A stretch of 64,000 nt of DNA from Lotus japonicus (taxonomy: Eukaryota > Streptophyta > Magnoliopsida > Fabales > Fabaceae): contig NC_080044.1 in assembly GCF_012489685.1 (NCBI RefSeq), positions 33,349,021 through 33,413,020 of the forward strand, written 5' to 3'. Each line of letters starts with the position of its first letter. The first letter of the stretch is position 1. The position numbers and the translations under genes were made by a program. The notes under the pieces were generated by a model. That model was not told the origin of the DNA. It saw nothing but the letters and a program-made list of their open reading frames with translations, and did not search any database. Shown here one piece after another: positions 31,517-42,252 of the stretch.

Positions 31517-34500
31517 TGTAAGACCTGGATTTTCAGAACAAGCTAGTTTCCGACTCACGCGTAGAATCAGTGTAAGCGTGACAGGAGTTTGATATTTGAG
31601 GAAGATTAATGAAGAAGAAAGTTCAGGAATTGCTTGAGGAATGTTGCGTAGTTGTTTTCGGAGTTAGTGCGAGTCGTCTGCACACTTGCCTTAGGGCGAG
31701 CGTGTCCAGAATAGGCTATTTCGCTCTTAAAGCAACGTTTTGAGTGAGATTTCGAACTCTCGGAAAATTTAAAGATTCTCTTTATTTTTCCATCGACCAG
31801 CGTTTCATTTCGGAACTCTGGACTGTACGCACGATAGGTTTCACTTTTCGGATGTCCGCTGACGCTAATTTCTTTGCTTCGAAACCCTATTTTCGAGCAA
31901 TGGATGAAGACTTTTTTTATTCGGGACTTCTAACGAAGATTCCATCCGCGCGGCCAGATTTGTTTCAACGTTTCCAATCTTTCTTCAGAAGGAAGTTTTG
32001 TCGTCCGGCGATCACAGCAAAAAGTAGTTTTTCGGGACAGATTTAACTTACACCGCTTTTGAGATTTTCGATATCGTTTTTCCCATATCATAGATATTTG
32101 TTTTGAGTTCTGGATTTCTGACGCCAGAATCTCTCTTAGAATTCCTTGGTGAACGTGCTGCAAAAATCGGAATCGCGAAATTTTCATTTTCCCGGGATTT
32201 CGCCCGCCTATAAATAGGCGAAAAAGCAAAATATCTTTCATTTTCCTCCATTAGTGGCCCAAATTCGTGGAGAGCAAGGGGGGAGGAGATTTTCGCTAAA
32301 ACTTGACCAATCTTCGTGCAGTTCGTCCCTACTTCTAGGTATCAAGGTAACTAACACGATTCCTACCTCTGATTGTTGTTTCTGTTGCGTTTCTGAAGTC
32401 GTTTCTGTGCTCTAAGTTTTGAGCTTTTTCTAAAATTGTCCGATTTCTCTGATTTCTCGCTTGGGTTATGTTCCTTATGTTCCCCTGAGTCTAAAACCTC
32501 TGTCAGTAAACTCTGATTGCGATTCAGTTGTCCAGGATCTGAAAAATTGACTCAAAACTCTTTTTGTCTCACATTTCGAAACTTTATTGTCGTAAAGCTA
32601 TAATCTGACTTCGTGCCTTTAGGATTTGTTGTCACGGATGTCATGAGGATCGTTGCTGTCAAATCTGTTTTCAGAACTGATAACTTTGAAGTTTTGAGCC
32701 TTTATTTTGGACCAAAATGCCCCTGCGTAGTCGTATTTCGACCCGATTGTCCGAAAATTGTTCTGACAGTTTCTTTGCCTTAGTTTTACCCTAAAACTAC
32801 CTTGTAAACTGGTTTGATCGAAGAAAAAGAGCTGAAGCCCTTTTCTCCTTATGGCCGTGGGTTTTTCCTAAGGGGGGGGGGGAGTTTTTCGTTTTCGAAA
32901 ACTTGTCCTTTCGTACCCGTTTGTCGTATTCTGAAGCTTTGATGCTTTGTCTATCGTTTATGTATTGTTTTGCGATCGAACTAATCGATTTTGTTTGAAT
33001 TCTGCTTTGTTTTTCTCCGAGGTTCAGTTGAAGGAACTTTGGAATATTCAGAGCAACCGTTTGAGGACAACCTTGATTTCGAAGCTGGAACAGCTCGAGG
33101 TTAGGGCAACTTGCTATATTTAGCTATGATTTCATGATAGGCGTCGATAAACTCGACCTATGCTTTATCTGATGTTGTATATGATGATGATTTCTTGTTA
33201 TGATTGTTTCATAACTTATGATATTGATGATGTGTTGAATTGAGCGTTTTGACGCAACTTCGGAGTGGAGGTTCATTGATCCGGTGATCTTTGACATTTT
33301 GGGTTGGATGAACAAACCTAGGCAAGTCCAAATGTGGGGTTTGAGACTTAGCCATTTGTTGGGATTCGTTGGAATTCCTAGACTTTCCCCGGGAAATGTA
33401 TTTTGGGTGGTTGATTTTTGGAAACTTAGAATGATAGAGCTTTCGAAAAATAAAGACTTGGGAAACTTAGACTTTGAGAAATAAACTCATAATTTGACTA
33501 ATTTGAATTGAAATCATTTTTATTAACGTTTAAGCATAGGAGAACTGAAGGGGAAAAATATTTACGAAAGGCGGGGGAAAAGTTGACCTTTGTTGTGGGT
33601 TTGGAGAGTTATCGGAATTGGGAAAGCCACTAAGGTGAGCTATGGTGATGATTGAAAGTCACCGAGTACGTTAGTACTCTTGGGGAAGTGTTATGAGCCG
33701 TGTTGTATTGACCGACACCTAGTGCTCTTGTTGTTTGGGCTGTGTTGTATTGACCGACACTAGACCCTCGTGTAATCTTGTTGGTGGAGTTGTGTTGTAT
33801 TGACCGACACTAACTCTTGGGTTGTTTTGAGTTTGGGTCGGAGCAGTTTGTTGTTTGGCTATCTAAAGGATAAGCCGGGGGAACTATAAGTTTCCAAGTA
33901 CATTGGTACTCCTTCGCTCGTTGAGCAGTTTATTTAGCCATCCAAAGGATGAGCCGGGAAGCTTCACTGAGGCGTGAGACTTCGTGAAAGCATGGAACTT
34001 CACTGAAGCGTGAGACTTCGTGAAAGTGAGTAAGCTTCACTGAGGCGTGAGACTTCGTGAAAGCAGAAACTTCACTGAGGCGGGAGACCTCGTGGAGACG
34101 GGAACCTTCGCTGAAACGGGAGACTTTGCGGAGGCGTACACCTTTGCTGAAGCGGGAGACTTTGCGGAGGCGTGCAACTTCACTGAAGCGTGAGACTTCG
34201 TGAATGCGTGAAAATTCACTGAAGCGTGAGACTTCGTGAATGTGTGAGATTTCACTGAAGCGTGAGACTTCGTGAAAGCGTAAGACCCCATTGAAGAGTG
34301 AGACTTCATGGAAGCGTGAGATTTCATCGTCGTTTACCCTAGGGCAACGACAGGGAACATTGGTTTAGTTGGATACGTGTGTGTTGGGAGGACGATACAT
34401 TGTTTGACTAACCTTATCACCTAACTTTATATGTTCAGATTATGATGATTTGATGTTGATGAACATCGTTAGGTATTAATGATTGAACTGTGTAGGAGAT

Positions 34501-35282
34501 TCGAGAACATGCTATGTATATACCTTAGAGTAGGCAATACATAACTTATATGTATATATATACAACATATGTATATATCCCCTTTATCACAAGTTGATTG
34601 TATATCTATTGTATTCTGTAAGTTGACCCTAGCGCCTTGGCTTTGTTTGTATGTTTGTGTTTGGGCGGTCGGCCTGCTGCCAGGCGTCTGTCAGCCGGTT
34701 CGTGATGATCCGTTGTGCGGGAAAGACCCGGAGCGGAACGACTATTACTGAAGCTTTCGACGAGGACCCGGACTTCATGCCTGATCGAGGGAGGGTCGAT
34801 GATAGTAGTGTGGGGTATGGGTGGTTAGAGTCTTTTGGAGTTGGTTGTTACTGTAATAGCTCTGATTCGTTTTGCTTTTGGGACAGGGTAGGTTCCCGAT
34901 GCATGGCTTTTTGTGTGGTTCTCTTACGGAGGGATCACAGTGAGTCAGTCGGACCATAGGGGTCTTTGCTTAGGCCATTTTGAGGCCGACTTTCTCCTAG
35001 TGGTTTGTAATTATACTTTTTCTCACTCACACTTCTGGATCTGTAAATATTTTCCTACGGGCACACTACTTTGGAGTCACTGCGAGTGTGTGTGACGTGG
35101 AAGTGCAGCTGAGGCTGTACATGTTTATATTTGATGTATATCGGTTAGTTTAGTAGTTGGGTTTTGTCTTTACTTCCTTATCGTTTTGATTTAAAGGAAA
35201 GAAAACGAAAAAAAATTACCTGTTTTCCGCGTAAAGATTATTTTTGGTTACTAAAGTGACACCTGGAAATCGGGGTGTTACA
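31517..35282 (+). repeat. 3' LTR of element A
   Basis: The LTR is 3766 bp and nearly identical to 24138-27905. TATA is at 32209-32216. Its splice donor reads GTAACT (position +5 changed from G to C relative to the 5' LTR). The minisatellite is at 33957-34327. Confidence 0.92.
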
Positions 35283-35374
35283 GTAGCAACGGCAACCTGC
35301 TGGGCGACAACTTGCGCCAGCTGTGCCATAGCCTGGGCCAACTGAGCATTAGTGGGGTCCTGTCTCGGAGGCAT
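35283..35374 (-). pseudogene. B gag, first 30 codons
   Basis: Start codon at 35374-35372: MPPRQDPTNAQLAQAMAQLA. It is separated from the rest of gag (24137) by element A. Removing A with one GTAGC copy restores a continuous frame. It lies about 250 bp downstream of the PBS on the minus strand. Confidence 0.85.
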
Positions 35375-35626
35375 CCTGCTTGAAATAGAACCACGATCTA
35401 ATGTCAGTTCACACAATAATAATAAACTTTTAAAAGTAAAATTTAACTACTTTAACCCAAGTACCACGGCAATGGTACTACTTCAGACAATCTCAAGCCA
35501 AGCAATCATCTTAGCACACAAGTCTACCCAACCTCACCGCGGAAACTTAAAAACTTGTCAAAACAAACAGCAACGAGTTCAAACTCGTGTGCCCAAAGCC
35601 CTTAGTGCTCTGGTTTCTCAACCGGA

Positions 35627-35638
35627 GCTCTGATACCA
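35627..35638 (-). other. Primer-binding site of element B
   Basis: The minus strand reads TGGTATCAGAGC, three bases from the end of the 5' LTR at 35642. Confidence 0.95.
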
Positions 35639-35641
35639 CAG

Positions 35642-38583
35642 TGTAACGCCCAGATTTCTCAAGCGTCAAGTAATTACCAAAATTTCGCAAATAATTTTCG
35701 CCGATTCATTTACTCTTCTTTATTTACTGATAAGGGTTCATTTTTCCTTTTTAGAAAACTCTTTACTATCACGTCTCCAGAAAACTTCTTTATCCTAACT
35801 CCGACGAAAGAACAATAAATATAAACAGCGGAATAATAATGATAACTTGAAATAAAGTTATAATCAACGTCGCGCATTAAATGACATCATCATAAAACAA
35901 CCGTAGAAAATAATGTCGTGGCCACACCCATGTGTGGAAAAACCCACTGTGAAAGTAATCCGGTTACATAAAATAGCCAATTGCCTCCTCAAGTTTAGCA
36001 AAATAAGAAAATAAATAAATAAATGAAGTTCCGAGGACAGATATGCGCTCTCACTGGGACCCCCATGCACTCACTGCCCCTCTTGCCCCGCAGAGTCCTT
36101 CTTCGGAACCTCGACCTCGCCACCCCGTGCTTTCTTCCTCGGCCTTGGACCAACCTTCGTGTTGAATATCCAACGGGCACCACCACCATAAGGACGTCGC
36201 TTCGTTCCAACATCTGCGTTCACTGAAGCGACGGACTCTTCACTATCCTCGTGCTTAACCGGTGACACTCGTGATTCTTCATCCTTGGGTTGAAGGAACC
36301 TCGCTGGCGGGTATGGCATGTCATAGATCCCTCCCCGAATCATCTGACTCTCCACTATGTTGCCGTCCTCGTCCTCCCCAATGATGCACACATCTCCGAC
36401 ATAGATCTTCCGAATCCCCGAGGTGTCGGTCCCCCAGGCTTCTTCAATATACTGGTCCTCAAGTTTCATGGTCCACCGATGGACAAGTGCCATCGTCGTC
36501 GTTCTCCTCATCTACCCCCCCCCCCCTCCCCCAAATAAACACATAGCAAACAAGAAAGGGTCAGGTCAAACAGAAAAACAATAACAAATCACAGTAAGGA
36601 ACAGTATATTTATATATATAACATATCTCTTATGGAAAGTTTCAAGTTAATTAGTCAATGCTAACGGATTCCTCACTTCACACAACCCACCAAAACTCCT
36701 TGGCCAAACGAGTGCGTCCGCAGAGGCACCATTCTCAGAGGGGGACTCACCGTCCAAGACCTCAATCACGTGGATCCACAGTATCCACAAAACACATCAC
36801 GTGCGTCCGTAGAGGCACAGTTCTCAAGAAAATCTCCCTCGCGTGCAAGGTACCATCGTTCTCATGGTCCATAGTCCACTCTAGACCTATGTCCATCTCA
36901 AATCTCATCATTAAAATTACACTTGCATGCGAGTTATGTCTCATTCTCTTTTAAGTTTGGCTCTATGGTTATCCTAGAGTCTTATTAAATCTTGTCTCAA
37001 CTATGTTAGCACAATATCACATTCACAATGAATAAACGGAATTACGGCTAGGTGAGCGACCCCTTATTCAATTAATTAATAAACACAATAATTTGCTTAA
37101 GAAATATCCTGAATATAAATCTCATGCATGTCAACACATAATTCATAGCAATTCCATTAATCATAGCATCATGTGAACTTGTGCATAAATCGGAAGAAAG
37201 AATTTCACCCAAAACCCTTAAAAGAGTCTCGGCCATTTTTTTTTAAAAGACAGCAGGAACAGAGCTCACTAAAATCGAGCTACAGAGCGCGTTTCTCAAC
37301 CAAAATTTTCGCAATACACATGTCTGGAAAGCTAATTCAAAATCCCACATCTTTCTTGTTTACCACTTTTTTATCTAAAGACCGGAAATAAGTGATACCG
37401 GGCCATGAAGTGCGCTGTCCAGTGCAGAAAACTGGCAGGGTCACTTCTGCCCTAAGTTAAAATTTTGGAGATGAAAGTACACGGTTTCAAAGCCATTTTC
37501 CAGCAACTAAAACATTTTATAATCATGTGGAATCATCCATAGAAAAGATTTCAGAACCTAACACATCTCAAACATCATGTTGGACAATTAAGTTTCATGT
37601 CAAACTTAGCAAGTATTGCATGGGATCTTCACAAAGCATCAAGAAGTAAAGCAAGAATAGCATATGGAATAACACATGGCTCATGGCAAATCCAGTAAGA
37701 ACATGATCATAAGAAGAATCCAGCAAGTTAATCCCAATATCCAACCCTCATGCAAAACCCTCCAACACAAACCTTTCATATCAAGTCATGGCAAACAATT
37801 TCCTAATGAAGCTACCCATCCTAGACCAGCCCTTACCTTGAGGGTGATATGAATATAGAGGAAGTAAGGTTCAGAAAGTCGACTCCCCTTGCTGTCCAAT
37901 GTTCTCTCCACGCGTTCCTCTTCCTTTCCCTCTCCCGCTCGCGTCGCACTCTCTCTCGCAGTCGCTCCCTCCTCCTCTCTTGCTGGCGGCGGCCGGCGGT
38001 GGTTGGGTGGGTGCTGGGGTGGCAGCCGGTGATGGTGAGGAGATGGTGATGATGGCTCTCTGTAGTGTTTGGTGTTTCACTTGTTTTGTTTTCTGTTTTG
38101 CACAGTAGGAAAAAAAAAAAAGAGAAATAGGATTTCCCCCCTTTTGTTAGTGTGGCTAGGGTTTTCATAACCATAGCTCCCTCTTTTGCAATCCAAACAC
38201 ACTTGGCCCACTATGCTTCCTCTTAGTCTTCTGATTATGATCTCATGAGCCCACTAATCAGCCCAATTAACACATTAAACAAGGCTTTAACCCAAAGTTT
38301 TAAATTAGAGTTCGCAAGGTCTGGACAGTTGGACCTTTGTCCATTGAATCACGAATATCTGGAGTTACAGACATCGGATTAACGCGAAACCACTTGGAGA
38401 ATTTACTTAAATTAAAGGGCTACAACTATCATGAAGGAAGTTTTCCTAAATGAGGTCTTTAAGATCCTCTAAAAATTTACACAAGTTGACAGGAGGAATC
38501 TGTCAACCTTCAAACTTAACTTAAAAATTCATTTTATTCAAAGTTTTGCATAAATGGCACTAAGACAAGTCTAGGGCCTTACA
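35642..38583 (-). repeat. 5' LTR of element B
   Basis: The LTR is 2942 bp, same layout as the 3' LTR: leader and donor at 37837/37836, intron to 36512, ORF 36511-36071, end at 35642. Confidence 0.92.
36071..36511 (-). CDS. LTR-encoded ORF of element B (5' LTR copy)
   Basis: This 146-residue copy lies in the LTR that would drive transcription. It is open throughout and differs from the 3' LTR copy at a handful of residues (YIEEAW for YDDEAW, EDEDGN for EDENGN, NADVG for NADAG, GPRPRKK for GPRSRKK). The conserved DTSGIRKIYVGD and MPYPPARF blocks are unchanged. In the transcript it would follow a spliced leader and end about 430 bases before the PBS, so it would act as an upstream cistron of gag. 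Function unknown. Confidence 0.65.
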   Translation of the reverse strand: MRRTTTMALVHRWTMKLEDQYIEEAWGTDTSGIRKIYVGDVCIIGEDEDGNIVESQMIRGGIYDMPYPPARFLQPKDEESRVSPVKHEDSEESVASVNADVGTKRRPYGGGARWIFNTKVGPRPRKKARGGEVEVPKKDSAGQEGQ

Positions 38584-39650
38584 CAAACGAGCACATAAAT
38601 GTACACTAAACAGAATATCTGGCCTAGATGCAGTTAAGTATAGAAGTGAACCTATCATTCCACGATATAGCTTCTGACATACTTTCCCATTGGCATCTTC
38701 TTTCTCCAGAATGCAAGTAGGATGCATAGGAGTCTTAGCAATTATTGATTCTGTCATATTGAACTTCTTCAGAAGTTCCTTTGTATACTTGCTCTGATGG
38801 ATGTAAGTAGCTTCTGGTTTTTGATCAACTTGTATTCCCAGAAAATACTTGAGTTCTCCCATCATACTTATTTCAAATTCAGCCTGCATCATCTCAAAAA
38901 ATTCTTTGCAAAGAGATGGATTAGTTGATCCAAATATAATATCATCAACATAAATTTGCACAATTAAGATATCATCTTTGTAAGTTTTGCAAAAGAGAGT
39001 TGTATCTACTTTACCCCTTACAAACTCATTTTCCAGAAGGAATGAGCTGAGTCTCTCATACCATGCTCTGGGAGCTTGCTTCAGACCATAGAGTGATTTC
39101 TTCATTTTGAAAACATGGTCAGGGTTCTTCTCATCTTCAAAACCAGGAGGTTGGTGCACATATACTTCCTCTGAGATGTATCCATTCAGGAAGGCACTCT
39201 TGACATCCATCTGATGAAGGATTATGTTGTGATTCACTGAGAAAGAGATCAGCAGTCTGATTGCTTCTAATCTTGCTACTGGAGCAAATGTTTCATTATA
39301 ATCTATTCCTTCTTGCTGACTGTAGCCTTGAGCAACTAGTCTTGCTTTGTTTCTGACTACATCTCCTTTTTCATTCAGCTTGTTTCTGAATACCCATTTG
39401 GTTCCAATGATGTGGGCGCCTTGAGGTTTATTGACAAGGTTCCAAACATCATTCTTGGAGAATTGATTCAGTTCTTCTTCCATTGCCAAAATCTAGTCTT
39501 TGTCTTGAAGAGCTTCATCAATTGATTTTGGTTCAATTAAGGAAACCAATCCCTTCAGACTAAGTAGAGTCTCTTCAGAGGGTCTGAAAGCTGATCTGGT
39601 TCTGACTGGTTCATCTTTGTTTCCCAGAATCAACTCCTTAGGGTGAGAGG
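38584..39650 (-). pseudogene. C pol, reverse transcriptase piece
   Basis: This is the copia RT, cut on one side by B (38584) and on the other by D (39650). It starts after DEPVRTRSAF, with an in-frame TAG in place of Trp (near 39490-39495), then GTKWVFRNKLNEKG, LVAQGYSQQEGIDY, MDVKSAFLNGYI, SLYGLKQAPRAWYERL, and the catalytic IYVDDIIFGS, ending RPDILFSVHLCAR. It joins RNaseH at 16772. Apart from the TAG and the insertions the RT frame is intact, and it serves as the reference for the deletion in D. Confidence 0.92.
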
Positions 39651-40858
39651 TGAAGGTATGAAAAACGGTAGAAAGGGGGGGGTTTGAATAACGTTTTCAG
39701 AATAAAACTTCCACCTTAAAGATTTTAGCAAATCTTTCGAGAACAAATAAAGTGCTTAAGATAAGAGATAGAGAAGCACACAAGGATTTTATCCTGGTTC
39801 ACTTGATGAATCACTTAAGCTAGTCCAGTCCACCTGTTAAGGTGATTTCTTCCTTCTTAGAATGAAGGCAATCCACTAATCAGGTAATTGTTACAGTTGC
39901 ACTTGAAACCTACAAGTGACTAACAATACACTGACTTAGCTCACACTAAGATTCACTCTCTTAGTCTTCTCTAGGATCCGATCAACCTTGATCTCCTAAA
40001 GGTCACTAAACAACTGTTTAAGAAAGATTGTTTACAAAGAGATTGCTTCTAAAAAGCTTATAGTAAACACAATGAATTCAAAGATGAAAGAATGCTTAGA
40101 AAGTTTGAATATAGCTTGCGCGTGTGAGATTCTTCCAACCGCATCTTTCAATCTTCAGCCTCTATTTATACTCCAAGGATTAGGGTTTGAACGCTGCATG
40201 GAAATGCTACCGTTAGAGGGCAGTTCTGGAATTTCCAGCTTCTGTTGTGGCTGAGAATGTTAGGTAGGTCGTCAGGATAGTACATTTGCTTTTGTACTTT
40301 GGATAGTGACTTGACCTTTAACCTAGTAGACTTCTGATCAGAGGAATGCTTCGTGTTGGAACTTGTGAAGCTCGTTGATCAGAGTCAGAGGGAAGCATGG
40401 ATCCTCTGACCATTGTATCTTCTGATTCTGAACTCAGAGCGAAGTACTTGGTCTTCAGAGCCATCTTGCTTCTGGACTTCAGAGTCTCCACTTTTCAGCT
40501 TCTGGATCTTCAGAGTCTTCTACACCATCAGAGCATCTGAACCTTCAGAGTGTCTGGGTTGTCAGAACTTCTGGATCTTCAGAACTTCAAGTGACTGAGT
40601 CCATATCAGAGCTTGTTTGACTTCAGATCTTCTGAAGCTTTTCTACTGTTCAGATTGAACATAGAGTTTGCGAAAGCGTTGCTTGGGGCACTCTTTGAGT
40701 ACAGTGCATCTGATTTGTGAGAGATTGGATTAAGGTCAGAGCCTGTAAAAGCACACTCGGAAAAACACGTTAGAGTATCAAAATTGTTCATACTAAAATG
40801 TTAACTTGTAATCATCAAAACATAGAGTTGTACTACTCGATCAAAACTTGATCTTACA
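39651..40858 (-). repeat. 3' LTR of element D
   Basis: The LTR is 1208 bp with TATA (minus TATAAATA) at 40163-40170. The PPT (minus AAAAAGGGGGAG) abuts at 40861-40872. Confidence 0.92.
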
Positions 40859-41638
40859 ATCTCCCCCTTTTTGATGATGACAAAACCAAGTATTTTGATG
40901 AACAATTCTTAAACAATAAACTGAATTCACTCAGAGTTTAGAGAAATAGAATTAGACCTATCCTGATGTGAATGGTTTATTTTGCTCATTCTGAATCCAA
41001 GTCACAGCTTGATTCTGAGCATAGCTCCCCCTAAATCTAAGACTTAATGAAAACGTTAGTAATGTCTAGATTCTGAGCTAAATAATGTAAGAGTTCAGAG
41101 TGAAAACGCATGACATAGATGAATTGAAATAATCATAGCGCATAAGTATTCAGAGTCACGTGTAGGGTATTAGAGTCAACTAAAATCACTTCAGAGGAAG
41201 TGAAATGTATTCCTTGTATTTGCCCAGTGACATGTCTATGGTCATAGCAGTGGAACTCTTAAATTCTCCAAATAATAACAAAATCACACTAATTAGCATA
41301 TACATCAAAAACTCTGGGTTATACTCCCCCTTTTTGTCATAAGCAAAAAGCTTGGGGTGTGAAAAACTTAGCTTGAAGTACAAGGTACTCCCCCTAAAGG
41401 AAGGACTAAGTTCGAAAAGATGAAGAATTAATTAATGAGATTAGCGAGTTAAAGAAAGAATTAATGCATGTGTAGAACGTTTACCACCGGCCACGGGAGT
41501 AAATAGAAGCCTCAGTTACCAAAGACTTATCCTTGAGAAACCGCAATAGCAATAACTTCCGGAGAGAAGAGAATGCTTATGTAAAGCGATGAAGGACGAA
41601 GGAAGCTTCACAACACGATCAATTCCAAATATAAGAAA
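40859..41638 (-). other. 3' non-coding region of D with four polypurine tracts
   Basis: GGGGGAG tracts on the minus strand at 40861-40872, 41025-41031, 41324-41336 and 41388-41395, spaced as in C within 1-2 bp. The right end holds the upstream region of the antisense ORF. No minus-strand coding is seen. Confidence 0.7.
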
Positions 41639-42031
41639 ATGGCATCATACAAGATTGCTTTAGAAGAGCTCAGACGGAAAGCCTTCGAGGAAGATATGTT
41701 CCTCAATATTAGGCACCCTGATGGTTCAAGAACCATATATGAGCTGACGAAGACACTGCTAGAAGAGGATCTTGGTCCAGAGTTGGAGAAGGATCTGAAG
41801 GAATTCCTCTACTTCGTGGAGGAGATTCAGGAGCTGTGCCAGCTTGAGCTGAATTTGCTGGAAGAGAAGGAAGCAGTGGAGAAAAGACTCAAGACGATGG
41901 AAGATAGTCTGGAGAAAGATGAGCTAAGCATCAAGCTTGGCAACATAGAGTATACATTGGATCGTCTGGAGAGGGAGAGAATGGAGCAGCGCTAGGAATG
42001 TAGAAGAATGAGGAAGGATCCTCCATTCTAG
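41639..42031 (+). pseudogene. Antisense ORF of SIRE-type element D, one nonsense codon
   Basis: MASYKIALEELRRKAFEED to the first stop at 41993-41995 (118 residues). The same frame continues ECRRMRKDPPF and ends TAG at 42029-42031. The internal TAG aligns with an AGG arginine codon of the C ORF, a single-base change, so the original length equals the 129-130 codons in C. Predicted helical and charged; ELEKDLKEFLYFVEEIQEL and later heptad-like Leu/Glu stretches suggest a coiled coil. AATAAA lies at 42079-42084. It is convergent with the extra ORF ending at 42253. Its conservation with C is the main evidence that it is a real gene. Confidence 0.6.
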
Positions 42032-42252
42032 ATTTAGGAAAATGTATGATGTAATGTAATGATTATAATTATTATAGAAATAAAGAAAGGTTTTGCAAGC
42101 ATATGTTATAATTGATGCAATACGAACCACAGAATAAGCAAACACTGAAGAAAATAAACAAATATAACACATAAGGCAAATATCTTTGAGTTAGGAAAAC
42201 AATAAACTAAAGGTAGAATAAATAAGGAAGAAAAACGAAAGAAATCCTAAAA

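Larger units (their letters stand above)
24138..35282 (+). mobile_element. Element A: deletion-derived Ty3/gypsy element with 3.8-kb LTRs
   Basis: LTRs are at 24138-27905 and 31517-35282 (TGTAAGACC ... GGTGTTACA), TSD GTAGC at 24133-24137 and 35283-35287, inside gag of B. The interior of 3.6 kb has a PBS, a gag without capsid but with four zinc knuckles, about 2.3 kb of non-coding spacer, remnants of integrase and the C-terminal tail, a hairpin and a PPT. The LTRs differ at roughly 18 positions by eye (about 0.5%), so it is young although it cannot encode its own RT. It is therefore a non-autonomous element probably moved by relatives. Confidence 0.92.
16773..38583 (-). mobile_element. Element B: Tekay-type Ty3/gypsy chromovirus, host of A
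   Basis: LTRs are at 16773-19717 (3') and 35642-38583 (5'), TGTAACGCCC ... GGGCCTTACA in plus reading, with TSD CAAAC at 16768-16772 and 38584-38588. Without A it is about 10.7 kb. The PBS is at 35627-35638 and the PPT at 19718-19731. It encodes gag, PR, RT, RNaseH, IN and a chromodomain-like tail in one long frame with few lesions: one amber stop, two single-base deletions and one TGA, plus A in the start of gag. LTR divergence is roughly 2% by eye. Confidence 0.92.

Noticed and set aside
39651..40858. Reading this LTR as the 5' LTR of element C
   Set aside because: Its polypurine tract lies on the right, so it is a 3' LTR of a minus element; D flanks AGAGG/AGCGG and the pol frame of C continue across D.
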